DNA of 53,600 nt from Polychytrium aggregatum (lineage: Eukaryota; Chytridiomycota; Chytridiomycetes; Polychytriales). Positions within the stretch are counted from its first letter, which is position 1. Every line of letters begins with the position of its first letter. This document shows, one piece after another, positions 9,811-19,822 of the stretch. Location of the stretch: contig NW_026516411.1 in the NCBI RefSeq assembly GCF_025602895.1, positions 1 through 53,600 on the forward strand, given 5' to 3'. The position numbers and the translations under genes were made by a program. Below the pieces are notes generated by a model, which saw only the letters and a program-made list of their open reading frames with translations, was not told where the DNA came from and did no database searches.

Positions 9811-12800
9811 TTATACGTCTCCCACGGGTGTTGGCGCCACAGTTGTGGCTGCACTTGTTTGTTCGCTCTGACCCTGTTTCTCAGAACGGGACTCGTCGGA
9901 TGGCTGCTTCGGATATTGGGCAGCAATTGCCTCGGCTTCCTCTGCCTGTCGCTTGAGCTCGGCTGCCTCCTCCTGCTTGCGCCTGGCCTCGATCTCCTTT
10001 TCGATGGATCGGCGGATGTTCTCCATGGCGACTCTCCACTCCGAGTGCGCTTGAGCGATCTTCAGGAAGTCTTGGTTGATATATCCTCTGAAGGTGTTGA
10101 ACAGCTCCTCGACTGTCATTTGATCCCAATCGAAAGAAAAATGTATCCCTTGTTACTATCTCCCACCATGCTCTGTGAGTGACCCGGCAGCATGAATTTT
10201 GGCGCTGAAATAGGCCTCTCCACACCCGTAGCTACGGCGACGCTCCCAGAGACCTATCTCACTCACTTGTTGGCGGATCTACTCAGAACCAAATCGATCG
10301 AACGCATTCGGCAACCCAAGTGTCAGTTCACATGCGTGCCTATCATGCACTCATTCTGAGCGCCACTTGGCCTGCATATGTGTCCTCCCTACTCCAAGAA
10401 CTCACCAGGCTCCTTGATCGTCTCAGGCTCGATATTGGCCGTCTCTTTTGGAGCGTCTGCACCATTGGTCGGGTCGGTCTTTGTACCTTCAGCTAACTCT
10501 GGTTCCTTCGAGACCTTGCTGTCCATTGGCTCTTTTGCTGGGCTGTCTTTGTCTTTGTTGTCTTTACTATCTTTGGGATCCTTTCCGTCCTTGGGATCTT
10601 TGACATCCTTGCCATCCTTTGTATCTTTGGCATCCTTTCCATCCTTCATGTCCTTTCCATCTTTCGTTTCCTTGAGTTCCTTCACCTCTCTGGCATCCTT
10701 TGCATCTTTGACACCATCCTTCACATCCTTGCCGTCTCTAATCTCCTTGACGTCCTTTGGCTCCTTGGCGTCTTTACTGATGGTTTCTCGAGATGAGTCT
10801 CTCGCCAGCGGTGGAATGCTTATGCTCATGCGCGGCTTGAGCGGATTAACCGTCGGTTAGTCCAGGCATCGTCGCTTGCTCGGTAAGAGCGATGGTCCGT
10901 CATATCACGGCAGCCGCACATCAGATATACTCACCGCATTTCTCCCTGGCCCCCCGCTCAGCTTTGCAAGTGCGGCATCGGCTTGAGACTCAATCTCCTC
11001 CGCCACTTCGATGACACTCTGCAATCCATCTCCGCCGCTGAACGTCGTCGTCGTAATGACCGGAACCGTCCAGGCAGCAGCGTTTGTCAAGGTCGGCGTT
11101 CGCTGGACGGCGTTTGGTCGAGCATCTAAAGCAGAGTCATGGGACAAGACCAGCTCTTCCTTTTCAAGCCGAGGGGCAATGTTGTTTTCGTAGAACCCCA
11201 TGTTCTTGATAAAGAAACACTCGAACAGCGCCTCAAAGAGCTCCAACGGAACAATCTTCAATTCCAAAGTATCGGCATACGCATATAGGTCGTGTTGATG
11301 GGACAAGACGGCCGTCGAATTGATCAGTAATCCATCGCTTGGGTCTCACAATCGCTCTCTGTGTGGATAGTGCCCTACTGGCATCGACATCGGCATCGGC
11401 ATCGCCTCCATGAACCCTCGTCCTGACTTACTTCAAACTCCAGATTGTAGCAGCCCTGATCAGACACTCCCGGAAGCTGGCTCGCAAACACCTCGATGAC
11501 TTGGGGAATCGTGAGTGTACTTGAACTCTCAAGAAAGCCATAGTTCTGCGATTGCGAGCGGCACATGTAGTTCGCCAAGTATCGTCAATGCCGTCAGCAA
11601 CCAGCTGTTCTATTTTAAACCAGAGAACCGCCAGCATGGTAAAGCAATTGCGCCCATGGTCGCCGTTCCCACCTTGAGGATATAAATGAACATGCGAATC
11701 GTCAACGTCTTGTCCCCGGTCGAGTCCGGGAGGGACTTTTTCGAGTACTTTGCCAAATCTTGATACATCACAAAGATTCTGTCCTGGTAAGCCTCGGCCA
11801 TTTCCTGGGATGCGCGACGATGGTTTGAATGGTAGTGTAGAACCGTCAGCACAAGCCTGCCAGGAGCGAAACCCACACTATGAGCCATATTCCGCCAGCT
11901 CCCCCAAAGACTCGACCAAAGGCGTTGGGACCAAATCTAGTCGCTCTCGCCACGTCGGGTTTGGACTCTCTGCTCCGCGATCGTATCTGGCAGGGCACCG
12001 CCTGAGCTTGGACGCACCTGCATCGTGTTTGATTTGAATTCCTTCAGGACATCGCCGAATGCTGCGATTTCCCGCTTCTCGGCCTCGCTGTAGGCCGGAA
12101 GGAGGTTGTTTTTGATCAGATGGGAAAATGATGCCGCCAGTCCGGTCTCGTGGATGGATAAATCTTTGCAATTTCCATATGCCAATGCTCCGATCTGAAT
12201 CAGCGCTTCAAGAAAGTCGTAAAGAATAAACCGCTCGTGTGGCGCGTGTGGATTCTGTTGTAGATGATAGAAGTCAATGCTCGATCAGGCAGAGTCGTGC
12301 AGGTATCCGGCGGTACAGTTGGCAGCATTGGCACATATGACGACAGATTCGCACAGAGATGCACCCCCGACATCGCCAGCATCATCACCGCCAACATCAT
12401 ATGGCCACTCGTTTTCCTTTACAGTCCAGCTCACGCTCGGTGGTTTGTCCGAACGTACATGCAAGCGGCTTCGAAATAATGTATCGCTTGAGTACAGGAC
12501 CGAGTGGGACCTGTTCATTTCGACTGGATGTGACCACCGGGAACCACCACCATCGATAGCAGACCATCAGAGTTGTGACTTGTATATCATCGAGGCATTC
12601 ATTCATACACACACTCTGCCGGTTTCATCTTGAAATCCGTGTCGATAGCGCACATCAATCCATTCCAACAAAACAATGGGCACCACGCTGACATCTCCGC
12701 ACCACTCGCTTGATCGGGCCCTGCGCACACCCAGTGTAATTTCAGACACCTACCTAGGGGAAGCCCCTGTTTGCGGAGATTCGAGTCGATCAAAAGTCGC

Positions 12801-14675
12801 CACAGCTGCAGTCTCGTCATAGCCAGCGATCCATTCTCGAGCTTCTCTCCCATATTACAGTAGTTTTGATACAAGTTTCGAAGTTGTCCTTGAAGCGAAT
12901 GGATGCGACACGCATAGGAGTGTTTGCGTCAGTTCTAACGCCACTCAATCCTGTGCTCTACGGCTGTGCTGATTATCGGCGGACCGATGCTCTGGTATGT
13001 GAATTACCAATATGTCTCAAGACGACGCTGTTGATCAGCCTGGATTCTTCTTCGGATGCTTCTTCAGCCCTCTTGAGTCTGAACACAAATGGGCACTCTG
13101 CCACAGAGGGGTGTGGGTCTCAGTAATGCTTGCTTCTCCATAACTCCCCCCTCTACATCTGCGCATCATTGAACGGCACTGCTCCCTCCCACTGCGCCTA
13201 CCATTCTGAAACTTTGGAAAGCTCCCCACCATTCGGTCGTTTTCAAATCTTCCAACATAGCGCCTTCCATTGTCCGAAACATAGCTGCCTTTGCCGTGCT
13301 AAGCGCAACGATTTCGAGGGAGGAGTCAACAGGCATGCCTTGCTGCTCCATCGGAACGGCCGATTTGCTACCCAGGCTCCTGTGCTGAAGCCGTGGTGCT
13401 CAGATCCCAAGCCATACACGACTCCATCTGCTTCGCTCATCTGGCTCATCAAGCATCATCGACGGGCTCTGGTTCATTCACCTTCATGTTTTCCTTCCAT
13501 TCGCCTTCGTACTGCGCCCCACTGGCATATTGAAACACGCCCCATCCATGTCGCTTTCCATTAAGCCACTGGCCTGGAGGGGACAACAGCCGCTCATGGT
13601 CAGATACTTTCAGTGTCTGGGTACCAAGGGGCCGTTCCCCCCGGAATCCGGCGCACCACACACTCGATCTGCGCGACTAATGTGTCGGAGCCGTCACTGA
13701 CCCTCATATCGGTTGTGGCTCGGAAACTGGTGCTGTATGATTCGATCAATCTTCCATGTGTAGACGCCGTAGCCGTTCGGAAGCCCGTTCTGTCGAGTTA
13801 GGATGTAAGCAAGTGCACTCCCTGATTCTCCCCCCCCCCCGATGAAGCGGGAAATATCGGCATTGGCACACTGCTTGCCATTCCTAATTCGTTCACACCG
13901 ACCTCCCATTCGCCGGAATACTCTTCATTGCGATCTTTCCAGATCATGGTGCCGCGTCCGTGCTTGACGTTGTTCTTCCATCCTCCCTCATACACGTTTC
14001 CGGACGCATAGACCATGGTCCCATGCCCTTCCTTGATACCGTCGCGCCAGTCACCTGCATTACGGATTCAGGAAGGTCGCCAGCAATGGTCAGTCGAACC
14101 ACGGCAACGCTGGCATCTTTGTCGGCGGCAACGCGGCCATTAGCCTTACCGGAGTAGCCGCTGGGTCCTTCGCGTGAATACATCAGGACACCCTCGCCGT
14201 TCATCTTGCCGTCCTTCCACTGGCCGCTGTACGAGGCGTTCATCGGAGCGCAATCGAACCTGCCCTTTCCAGACCTGAGGCCATTCACGACCTCTCCGTC
14301 GTACTGACAGCCGTTTGTCCTGAAGCAAATTCGCACCTTACCGCTCAGCTTTCGAGCCCAGATGGCCCAGTCCTTCACCAAACCGTCCTTGTGACGACGT
14401 CTGCATGCTACTCCGCCGATTGATTCCGAGATCAGAGGCTCTCACCATGAATACATGCCAGTGCCCGTGGCTTTGTTGTTTTGAAAGTCGCCCGAGTACT
14501 TGGAGCCATCCCGCCATGTAAACGTGCCGGTCCCATGCATGTATCCGTTCACAAGCGAGCCTTCGTAGCCGTTGCCGGATATGAACTGGAGCTTGCCATC
14601 GCCGTGGTACTTGCCCTGGCACAGCTCGCCCGTATAACTCTCGATGATCAGCGGCGTCAGCGTAAATGCATCCAT
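9811..14675 (-). CDS. RSPH10B: RSPH10B-like radial spoke protein with MORN repeats (multi-exon)
   Basis: Homologue of radial spoke head 10B, an axonemal component of motile flagella. The likely start is ATG 14675 (MDAFTLTPLIIESYTGE); the frame is open further upstream to 14906. MORN repeats follow in family order: GELCQGKYHGDGKLQF, TFTWRDGSKYSGDFQNNKA, CQYDGEVVNGLRSGKGRF, ASYSGQWKDGKMNGEGV, NVYEGGWKNNVKHGRGTM with EEYSGEWEVG, then GQWLNGKRHGWGVFQYASG (about 13470-14640). After the MORN array come the helical pieces LAMTRLQLWRLLIDSN (near 12820), HERFILYDFLEALIQIG (near 12210), MAEAYQDRIFVMYQDL (near 11780) and VPLELFEALFECFFIK (near 11240). A Lys/Asp repeat follows (10539-10775), whose exon ends at a GTGAGT donor. 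The last exon encodes a charged coiled coil (EIEARRKQEEAAELKRQA) and stops at 9811. Boundaries of about ten exons are approximate. Confidence 0.85.
10539..10775 (-). repeat. Coding Lys/Asp-rich repeat (KDxKDG-type) in RSPH10B
   Basis: About 80 codons of degenerate three- to five-residue repeats (KDGKDVKDG, KDAKDTKDG, KDPKDGKDPKD), almost only Lys, Asp, Glu, Gly and Val. It lies in the linker between the helical region and the C-terminal coiled coil. It probably forms a charged, extended or single-helix spacer. Confidence 0.85.
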
Positions 14676-15337
14676 GTTCGCCGATCTGGGTGCTCGCTTG
14701 ACAGAGCGAAAGTCTCCGTGCCGGTCGACCGGCCTTGCACCTGGCGCTTTCTTCCCGCCAAAACCCTGGCTGGTCCAATCTGCACGCGCAGCCGCACAGA
14801 TGCTTTGCGTTTGCGAGTATGCAGGACGGGAGCAAGGTGAGAACGGCTGATCCCTGGACGATGAGCCGGGGCTGTCTGTCTGTCTATGTTTGATGCACTG
14901 CAGCAATCACCTGGACTTGCATTCATCGCTGCTTGGGGGCTAATGGTCGCGAGCAGCCCGGTCATTGTCTTTATGACGTTGGCTGGTTGAGGTATGTGTT
15001 TTGGCGCTGCCTCTGTCGGGATTTTTTGCTCCTCTGGACGCTATGCAGGCTGATTGGGGCCAATCACCAGCGCCATTCTTGGGCTGCTCTCAGTCCACGA
15101 CTTGACTCGCCCAAAGTACTCCCAACAAGCGCACGAACATCCCGCCCTCGTCCTTGCTTTCTGACACACTTCCGTTGGGTGACCCAAATCTTCCGATTCC
15201 ATCAGTGCACTCTTCCCGAATTCTCAGATCCCCCGCCCAACAGCCATCGGGCGAGCAGCGTCCCTGTTATCACGTCGAAGCGTCTCGCGTTCGCCTCGAA
15301 GACTCAACAGCCGCGAGACCCAAGTGGTTCGGACGCA

Positions 15338-16869
15338 ATGAGGACGCAGAAGGAAAAGGACATCATCAAGGATCTCAAGTCCGCCTTGCGGACCGACTCG
15401 AACTCGCAGGTCAAGGATCTGCTGATCGAATGGGAGGTTGTCAGCAAGAAAGATGTTCTCGCCGAAATTGGGGTGAGTGACAGCCTGGGGGGAGATTGGC
15501 CGCGATAGAGGCGGATTCTGCTGGGCAATGGCCAACAGCGGTATGCAATCGAAAGCGTTCCTCCTCCACAAGGGCGGACGTAGCGCTGGAAATCTTTGAG
15601 CGGCGGAGAGCGAGGACACGGGCCCTCGTAAAACCACAGCACGGTGTGTCGATGAGAACATGGGTCCGAGCACATTTGCCCGCTCTCACGGCCGCTGTGC
15701 AAGCGCTCGCCTCTAACGACTCTGTTGCAGGTCCAATACGCAATGAAGGAGCGCCCACTCTCTGAAAAAGCCCTGGATTTGGTCCTGAAGAGAGGAGCGA
15801 TCGCCGGCAACGAGTATGCGTTTGCATTGGCAGAAGTACACATGGGTAAATGATGGGAGCAGTGGCGAGATGCTTTGCTGATGCGTCGTTGATGTTTCGT
15901 TGATGCGTCGTTGATGCTTCGTTGATACGACTGCGGCGAAGCGATTGGCAGGCCGCCCCTCCCCGCGGCCTCCATCCGATACGACCTTCTCCGTCCACTG
16001 GCCTCAGAAGCCGATCGATGTGATTCAGTGGTTCCGAGTCAGAACCCACCAACTGACTCTGTTCCGTGGATCCAGGTGTCTGCCATTACTTTGCCACAAA
16101 GCTCGACGAAAGCTTTGCTCTCCTTCAAAAGGCACAAAAGTATATTACCAAGTTCTTGGATGACTGGGAGTCCTCGCACTCGGCGGATCTGCCCCCGCCT
16201 GCCGAGTGGACCAAGCTGCGGGACTTTGCCTTCTCGCTCGAGGCTGCGGTCCTCTATCGCAAAGGCAAGTACGCCGAGTCGATTCGGTCGCTCGACGCAG
16301 CCGCGAACTATCAGATCGTCCTGGACCTCCAAAAGTTTTCCTTCTTCAGCTTCATGAAGGCCAGGTCGCTGCTCAAGCTCGACCGGCGGGAGGAGGCACT
16401 GGAGGTGCTCTATCGACGACACGGACAGGAAAAGGCACTGAACGAAGTGGCGGCCATCTCGTCAAACGAGAGCATGACCTTGCCCGTGCCGAATGTTAAT
16501 GCTGCTGCCAAGACGCCTTCGAGAACCCCATCGAAACGCAGCAGCTCGGTGCATCTCGAGACCAACCCGCCGCCGGGCCATTTGGGCGTGAGCCGGGCAT
16601 CCTCCAAGAAGGACGAGTCGGACCTGAGTGATATCTGCGAGTTCACTATGAATCCCGTCCACTGCTGCCACGATCTACATATCTTGTTGCTCAACTCGCT
16701 CAAGTCGTCCTCCGATGCCCTCGAACTCTACAAGGAAGTCAAGGGCGACGGGAGTGGCCGGATCGAGCCCTTCAAGGAGTACATCAAGAAAGTCAAGGAA
16801 GAAGACGTCGGCACCACCCTGATCGAGACCTGGTCGCCGCAACTGTCCGAGCTGGAGAGACCCAAGTAG
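15338..16869 (+). CDS. Unrecognised helical protein, possibly TPR-like (three exons)
   Basis: The three exons are coherent in phase. Exon 1, 15338-15472 (MRTQKEKDIIKDLKSAL to VLAEIG), ends at a GTGAGT donor. Exon 2, 15731-15845 (VQYAMKERPLSEKALDL to AEVHM), follows TTGCAG and ends at GTAAAT. Exon 3, 16076-16869 (VCHYFATKLDESFALLQKAQ to LSELERPK), ends in TAG. The product is about 348 residues. Exon 3 has paired amphipathic helices (AAVLYRKGKYAESIRSLDAA, FSFMKARSLLKLDRREEALE) typical of TPR-like repeats. It also has a basic Ser/Pro linker (KTPSRTPSKRSSSVH) that could be phosphorylated, and a conserved-looking CCHDLHILLLNSLKSSSDAL helix. No family is recognised and no catalytic motif is seen. 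The neighbour RSPH10B is divergent, but shared function is not implied. Confidence 0.7.
15879..15922. repeat. 11-base minisatellite in intron 2
   Basis: Four tandem copies of TGATGCGTCGT (second copy TGATGTTTCGT, fourth TGATGCTTCGT), inside the intron between exons 2 and 3 of the preceding gene. Confidence 0.9.
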
Positions 16870-16999
16870 CCCGATGCAGGTATGGGGTCTGGTATTCGTC
16901 TCGTCTTGGCCCTATGCACTCTAGCGGATTGTCGATCGCAGCTCCCTCGCTATTTCGCAGAGTTCGCTCGTCTAACTAGCAGCCATATGCTCTCCGTCG

Positions 17000-17080
17000 A
17001 ATGCAGCTCGTATCTGTCGACAACAGAATGCAGCTCGTATCTGCCGACAACAGAATGCAGCTCGTATCTGCCGACAACAG
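17000..17080. repeat. 27-base minisatellite, three copies
   Basis: Three head-to-tail 27-base units at 17000-17026, 17027-17053 and 17054-17080. The last two are identical and the first differs at one base (TCTGTCGAC against TCTGCCGAC). The interval 16870-17387 between the two forward genes holds nothing else I can support. Confidence 0.95.
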
Positions 17081-17387
17081 AATGGCTGTATCATTCGAAT
17101 ACCGAGACGCCGGCTGCTCTTCCAGCTTGGAGTTTGTGCAGAGGAACTGGAGCGTCTGGACTTGCAGCGATTCCGTTGTCCTGGCTCCTGAATACACATG
17201 CTCGTTGCCGCAACCGACTTGCACATGTTCCGGCGGGCTCTTGCCGTTGGGCTCTTGCTGTCGGGCTGCCCATGTGAGCCCCGGCCCATGCTGCCGTCGT
17301 CTGCGCTTGAGCTGGCGCTCATCCGATCGAGGCTGTCCGAAGCCTGCCTCTGCCCTCCTTCCCCGCCTCCTTTGACCATTTGCCACA

Positions 17388-19275
17388 ATGCTGCTTTGGT
17401 GCGCTCTGCGTCCTCGCCTTGCGAGCGACGGTATGCATGTCGCCAGGCAGCTGTCCGCATCGACGCCGCTGGCCCATCGCCGATTTGCTTCGTCAGAAAC
17501 CCGCAAGCCTCTGCGTTGTCTGATCATGGGCTGTCCGGGTAGGCAACAGTGATTCCGCTGTGGCTGCGTATCATGCACCGAGAACTCTGTGCTTGCCGAC
17601 AGCAGCACCTCGCCAAGCTTGTCGATAGTAGCACCTCGCTGAGCAGCTCTTGTTTCTTCATAGGCTCTGGAAAGGTATACGGCCGGACCCCGGACTTGGT
17701 CGACACAGCCCAGGCTCATCGAACCTTCGATCGCTGGACAGGGCTGCAGCAACCGGTCCGAAGAGCCATATGCCTGCGCTGATAGCCCACTCTCACTCTC
17801 TGCCCCGCCCAGGGAACCCAAACGAAATACACCACCCGAACCTTCCCGATCGTGGCGCTGTCGTCAGGCGATCTGTTGCGACGACACATTTTCGAGAACA
17901 CCAGCATCGGCCAGATCGCAGCCAACATCATCAAGACAGGCGGTCTCGTCGGCGACGATGTGATCAACGAGTTGATGTTTGAGGAAATCGACCGCCTCAA
18001 GGACCAGGTCAGCATTGCTGTCGGGCTGCCTCGCTCGTCCTGTGTTGTCCGATCTCGATCTCGCCCCCCTGGCCCTGATGCAGATGTGGGCCGATCAACA
18101 GAATCTACAAATCCGCCTCCAATGACGCTATGGATTTTGCAACACCGACGCTCTGACCCGCTGTGTCGGTGTCCTCTGGTCCGAATCATACTGATCCTCG
18201 ATCGCTTGATGTCGTCAATGCATTCGAACGGCCGCACCAGAACTGGATGCTGGACGGGTTTCCAAGAACCATCAGCCAAGCACAGCTGCTGGATGCCCAT
18301 CTTCAGGCAACGGGACAGCCGCTGGACGTCGTCATCAACCTGGATGTCCCGGAAGAAGGTACGCCCCCTCCCTGGCACCGCTTGTCCGTCGGCTGCTGTC
18401 GAGCCACAGCCATTGGACACTTGGATATGGCATTGTCTTGTCCAAGCCGACACATCCCCGGAGGCGGCGTCATTTTCCAGCTCAGGCAGGCTGTTTCGAT
18501 GAGCAGGATCGCATCTACCCGACTGTGTGCGGTGTTGCTAACCTGTGTTTGTTTGCCTTGCAGTGATTCTGCAACGAGTTATAGGTATGAGCGATTCGTT
18601 CGCAACAGTTCGTGGCAATCCATTTGTACTTGGCCTCTCAAGTCCGTCGGCTGGCATTTGACATTCGCACTCACGGCATGCAATCCCCCCCCCCAATCTG
18701 CCAGATCGCTGGGTTCATGGACCGAGTGTAAGCTCAAGTGACCCCTGTTGCTTTCCTGCTGGCTTAGATAGCAACCGGCAGCCAGGCTCACCTTCATCCC
18801 GCCCTGTGACCGATTCGGTTGGCTGTGTCGCCACTGTCTTCCTCCAACTCCACGATCGCCAGGGACGAACCTACAATTTGAGCTACAACCCACCCAAGAG
18901 AGAGGGCCTCGATGATGTGACGGGCGAGCCCCTTACCAAGCGCCCGGACGACAACATTGTATGTCCGATGAGCTGCATTCGCCCGAGCACCTGTTACACT
19001 TTCGAAGTGGCAGGTTATGCTGGAGCTACAGAGCGGCCCCCACCCACAGTTTGCGGCATATGTTCACTTCCGCCGCCCCTCACCTCCCGCTTTCTCTCTT
19101 GAAGGAAACGTTCAAGATCCGGTTGGAAAAGTATCACGAACTGACCCAGCCCCTGATCGAGTACTACCAGCGCCAAGGAACGCTCAAGACCTTCTTCGGC
19201 CGCACCTCGGACGAGATCCAGCCCCACGTCGAGAAGCTTCTCCTCGAGATGGGACTCAGCAAGAAGTTGGCATGA
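17388..19275 (+). CDS. AK3: Mitochondrial adenylate kinase, AK3/ADK2 type (eight exons)
   Basis: Transfers phosphate between NTP and AMP; the AK3 subtype prefers GTP and works in the mitochondrial matrix. Eight exons join in phase into 261 residues: 17388-17538, 17664-17674, 17813-18007, 18241-18358, 18564-18584, 18705-18727, 18863-18958 and 19105-19275. The N-terminus ([15 protein letters not shown], then [10 protein letters not shown]) is an Arg-rich mitochondrial presequence. The P-loop GCPGSGKGTQTKY is assembled from exons 1, 2 and 3, with exon 2 only 11 bases long. The AMP-binding part has [11 protein letters not shown], then [18 protein letters not shown]. The LID is the short, Cys-free AK3 kind ([32 protein letters not shown]). 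Catalytic Arg residues are present in GFPRT, in the LID and in [13 protein letters not shown]. The end is MGLSKKLA. It is convergent with the GMC gene. Confidence 0.92.
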
Positions 19276-19822
19276 TGACTTTACAAGTCATGCTCCCCGA
19301 CCAACCAAGGATGACACCACCCTGCATGGTAGCGAGCGAGGTGTGCTAGTGAATCGCGATGAATACATGCTGTCTCAAGACGAGCAACCCCACCTCGCTA
19401 CTCAAGGCGCAAGTACGTCGTGGATGACATCGACGCTTTCTGGCTCTCTGTTGGCTCAACCAGGCAGCCGCATTCCTGAGAGTGGATGGGACTGGGGACA
19501 GGGGCAGGCATCATGCTCAGAATGACTGACGGAGCCACAGTAGCTGAACAGTCTATCCAATCGTGTTATACGAGACAACAACAACGCGAAAGGATTGAAG
19601 AAAACAAGAAGCGAAATGGAGAGCAGGAGAAACACTGACGCCAGCAAAGAATTGGGGACGAGAAAGATGTGCTGACAGATTGAACGAAAGAACGCAAAAC
19701 ACAACCGCAAAGCCGGAGAAGTTGTATAGGATGCCGCGCTGTGCGGTGCTGCTGGGGGGGGGGTCTCGCCGCTGACTTCAGGCGTGGAAACTGGCTGCAG
19801 GGTGCTGCATCGGGTCTTGGGC
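19276..19822. other. Convergent 3' region between AK3 and the GMC gene
   Basis: Holds the 3' ends of the two convergent genes. A G-run lies at about 19753-19761. No ORF or RNA gene is supported. Confidence 0.5.

Noticed and set aside
16972..17821. Minus-strand ORFs over the 27-base minisatellite and first AK3 exons
   Set aside because: They are antisense to the well-supported AK3 exons, and repeat-encoded segments dominate.
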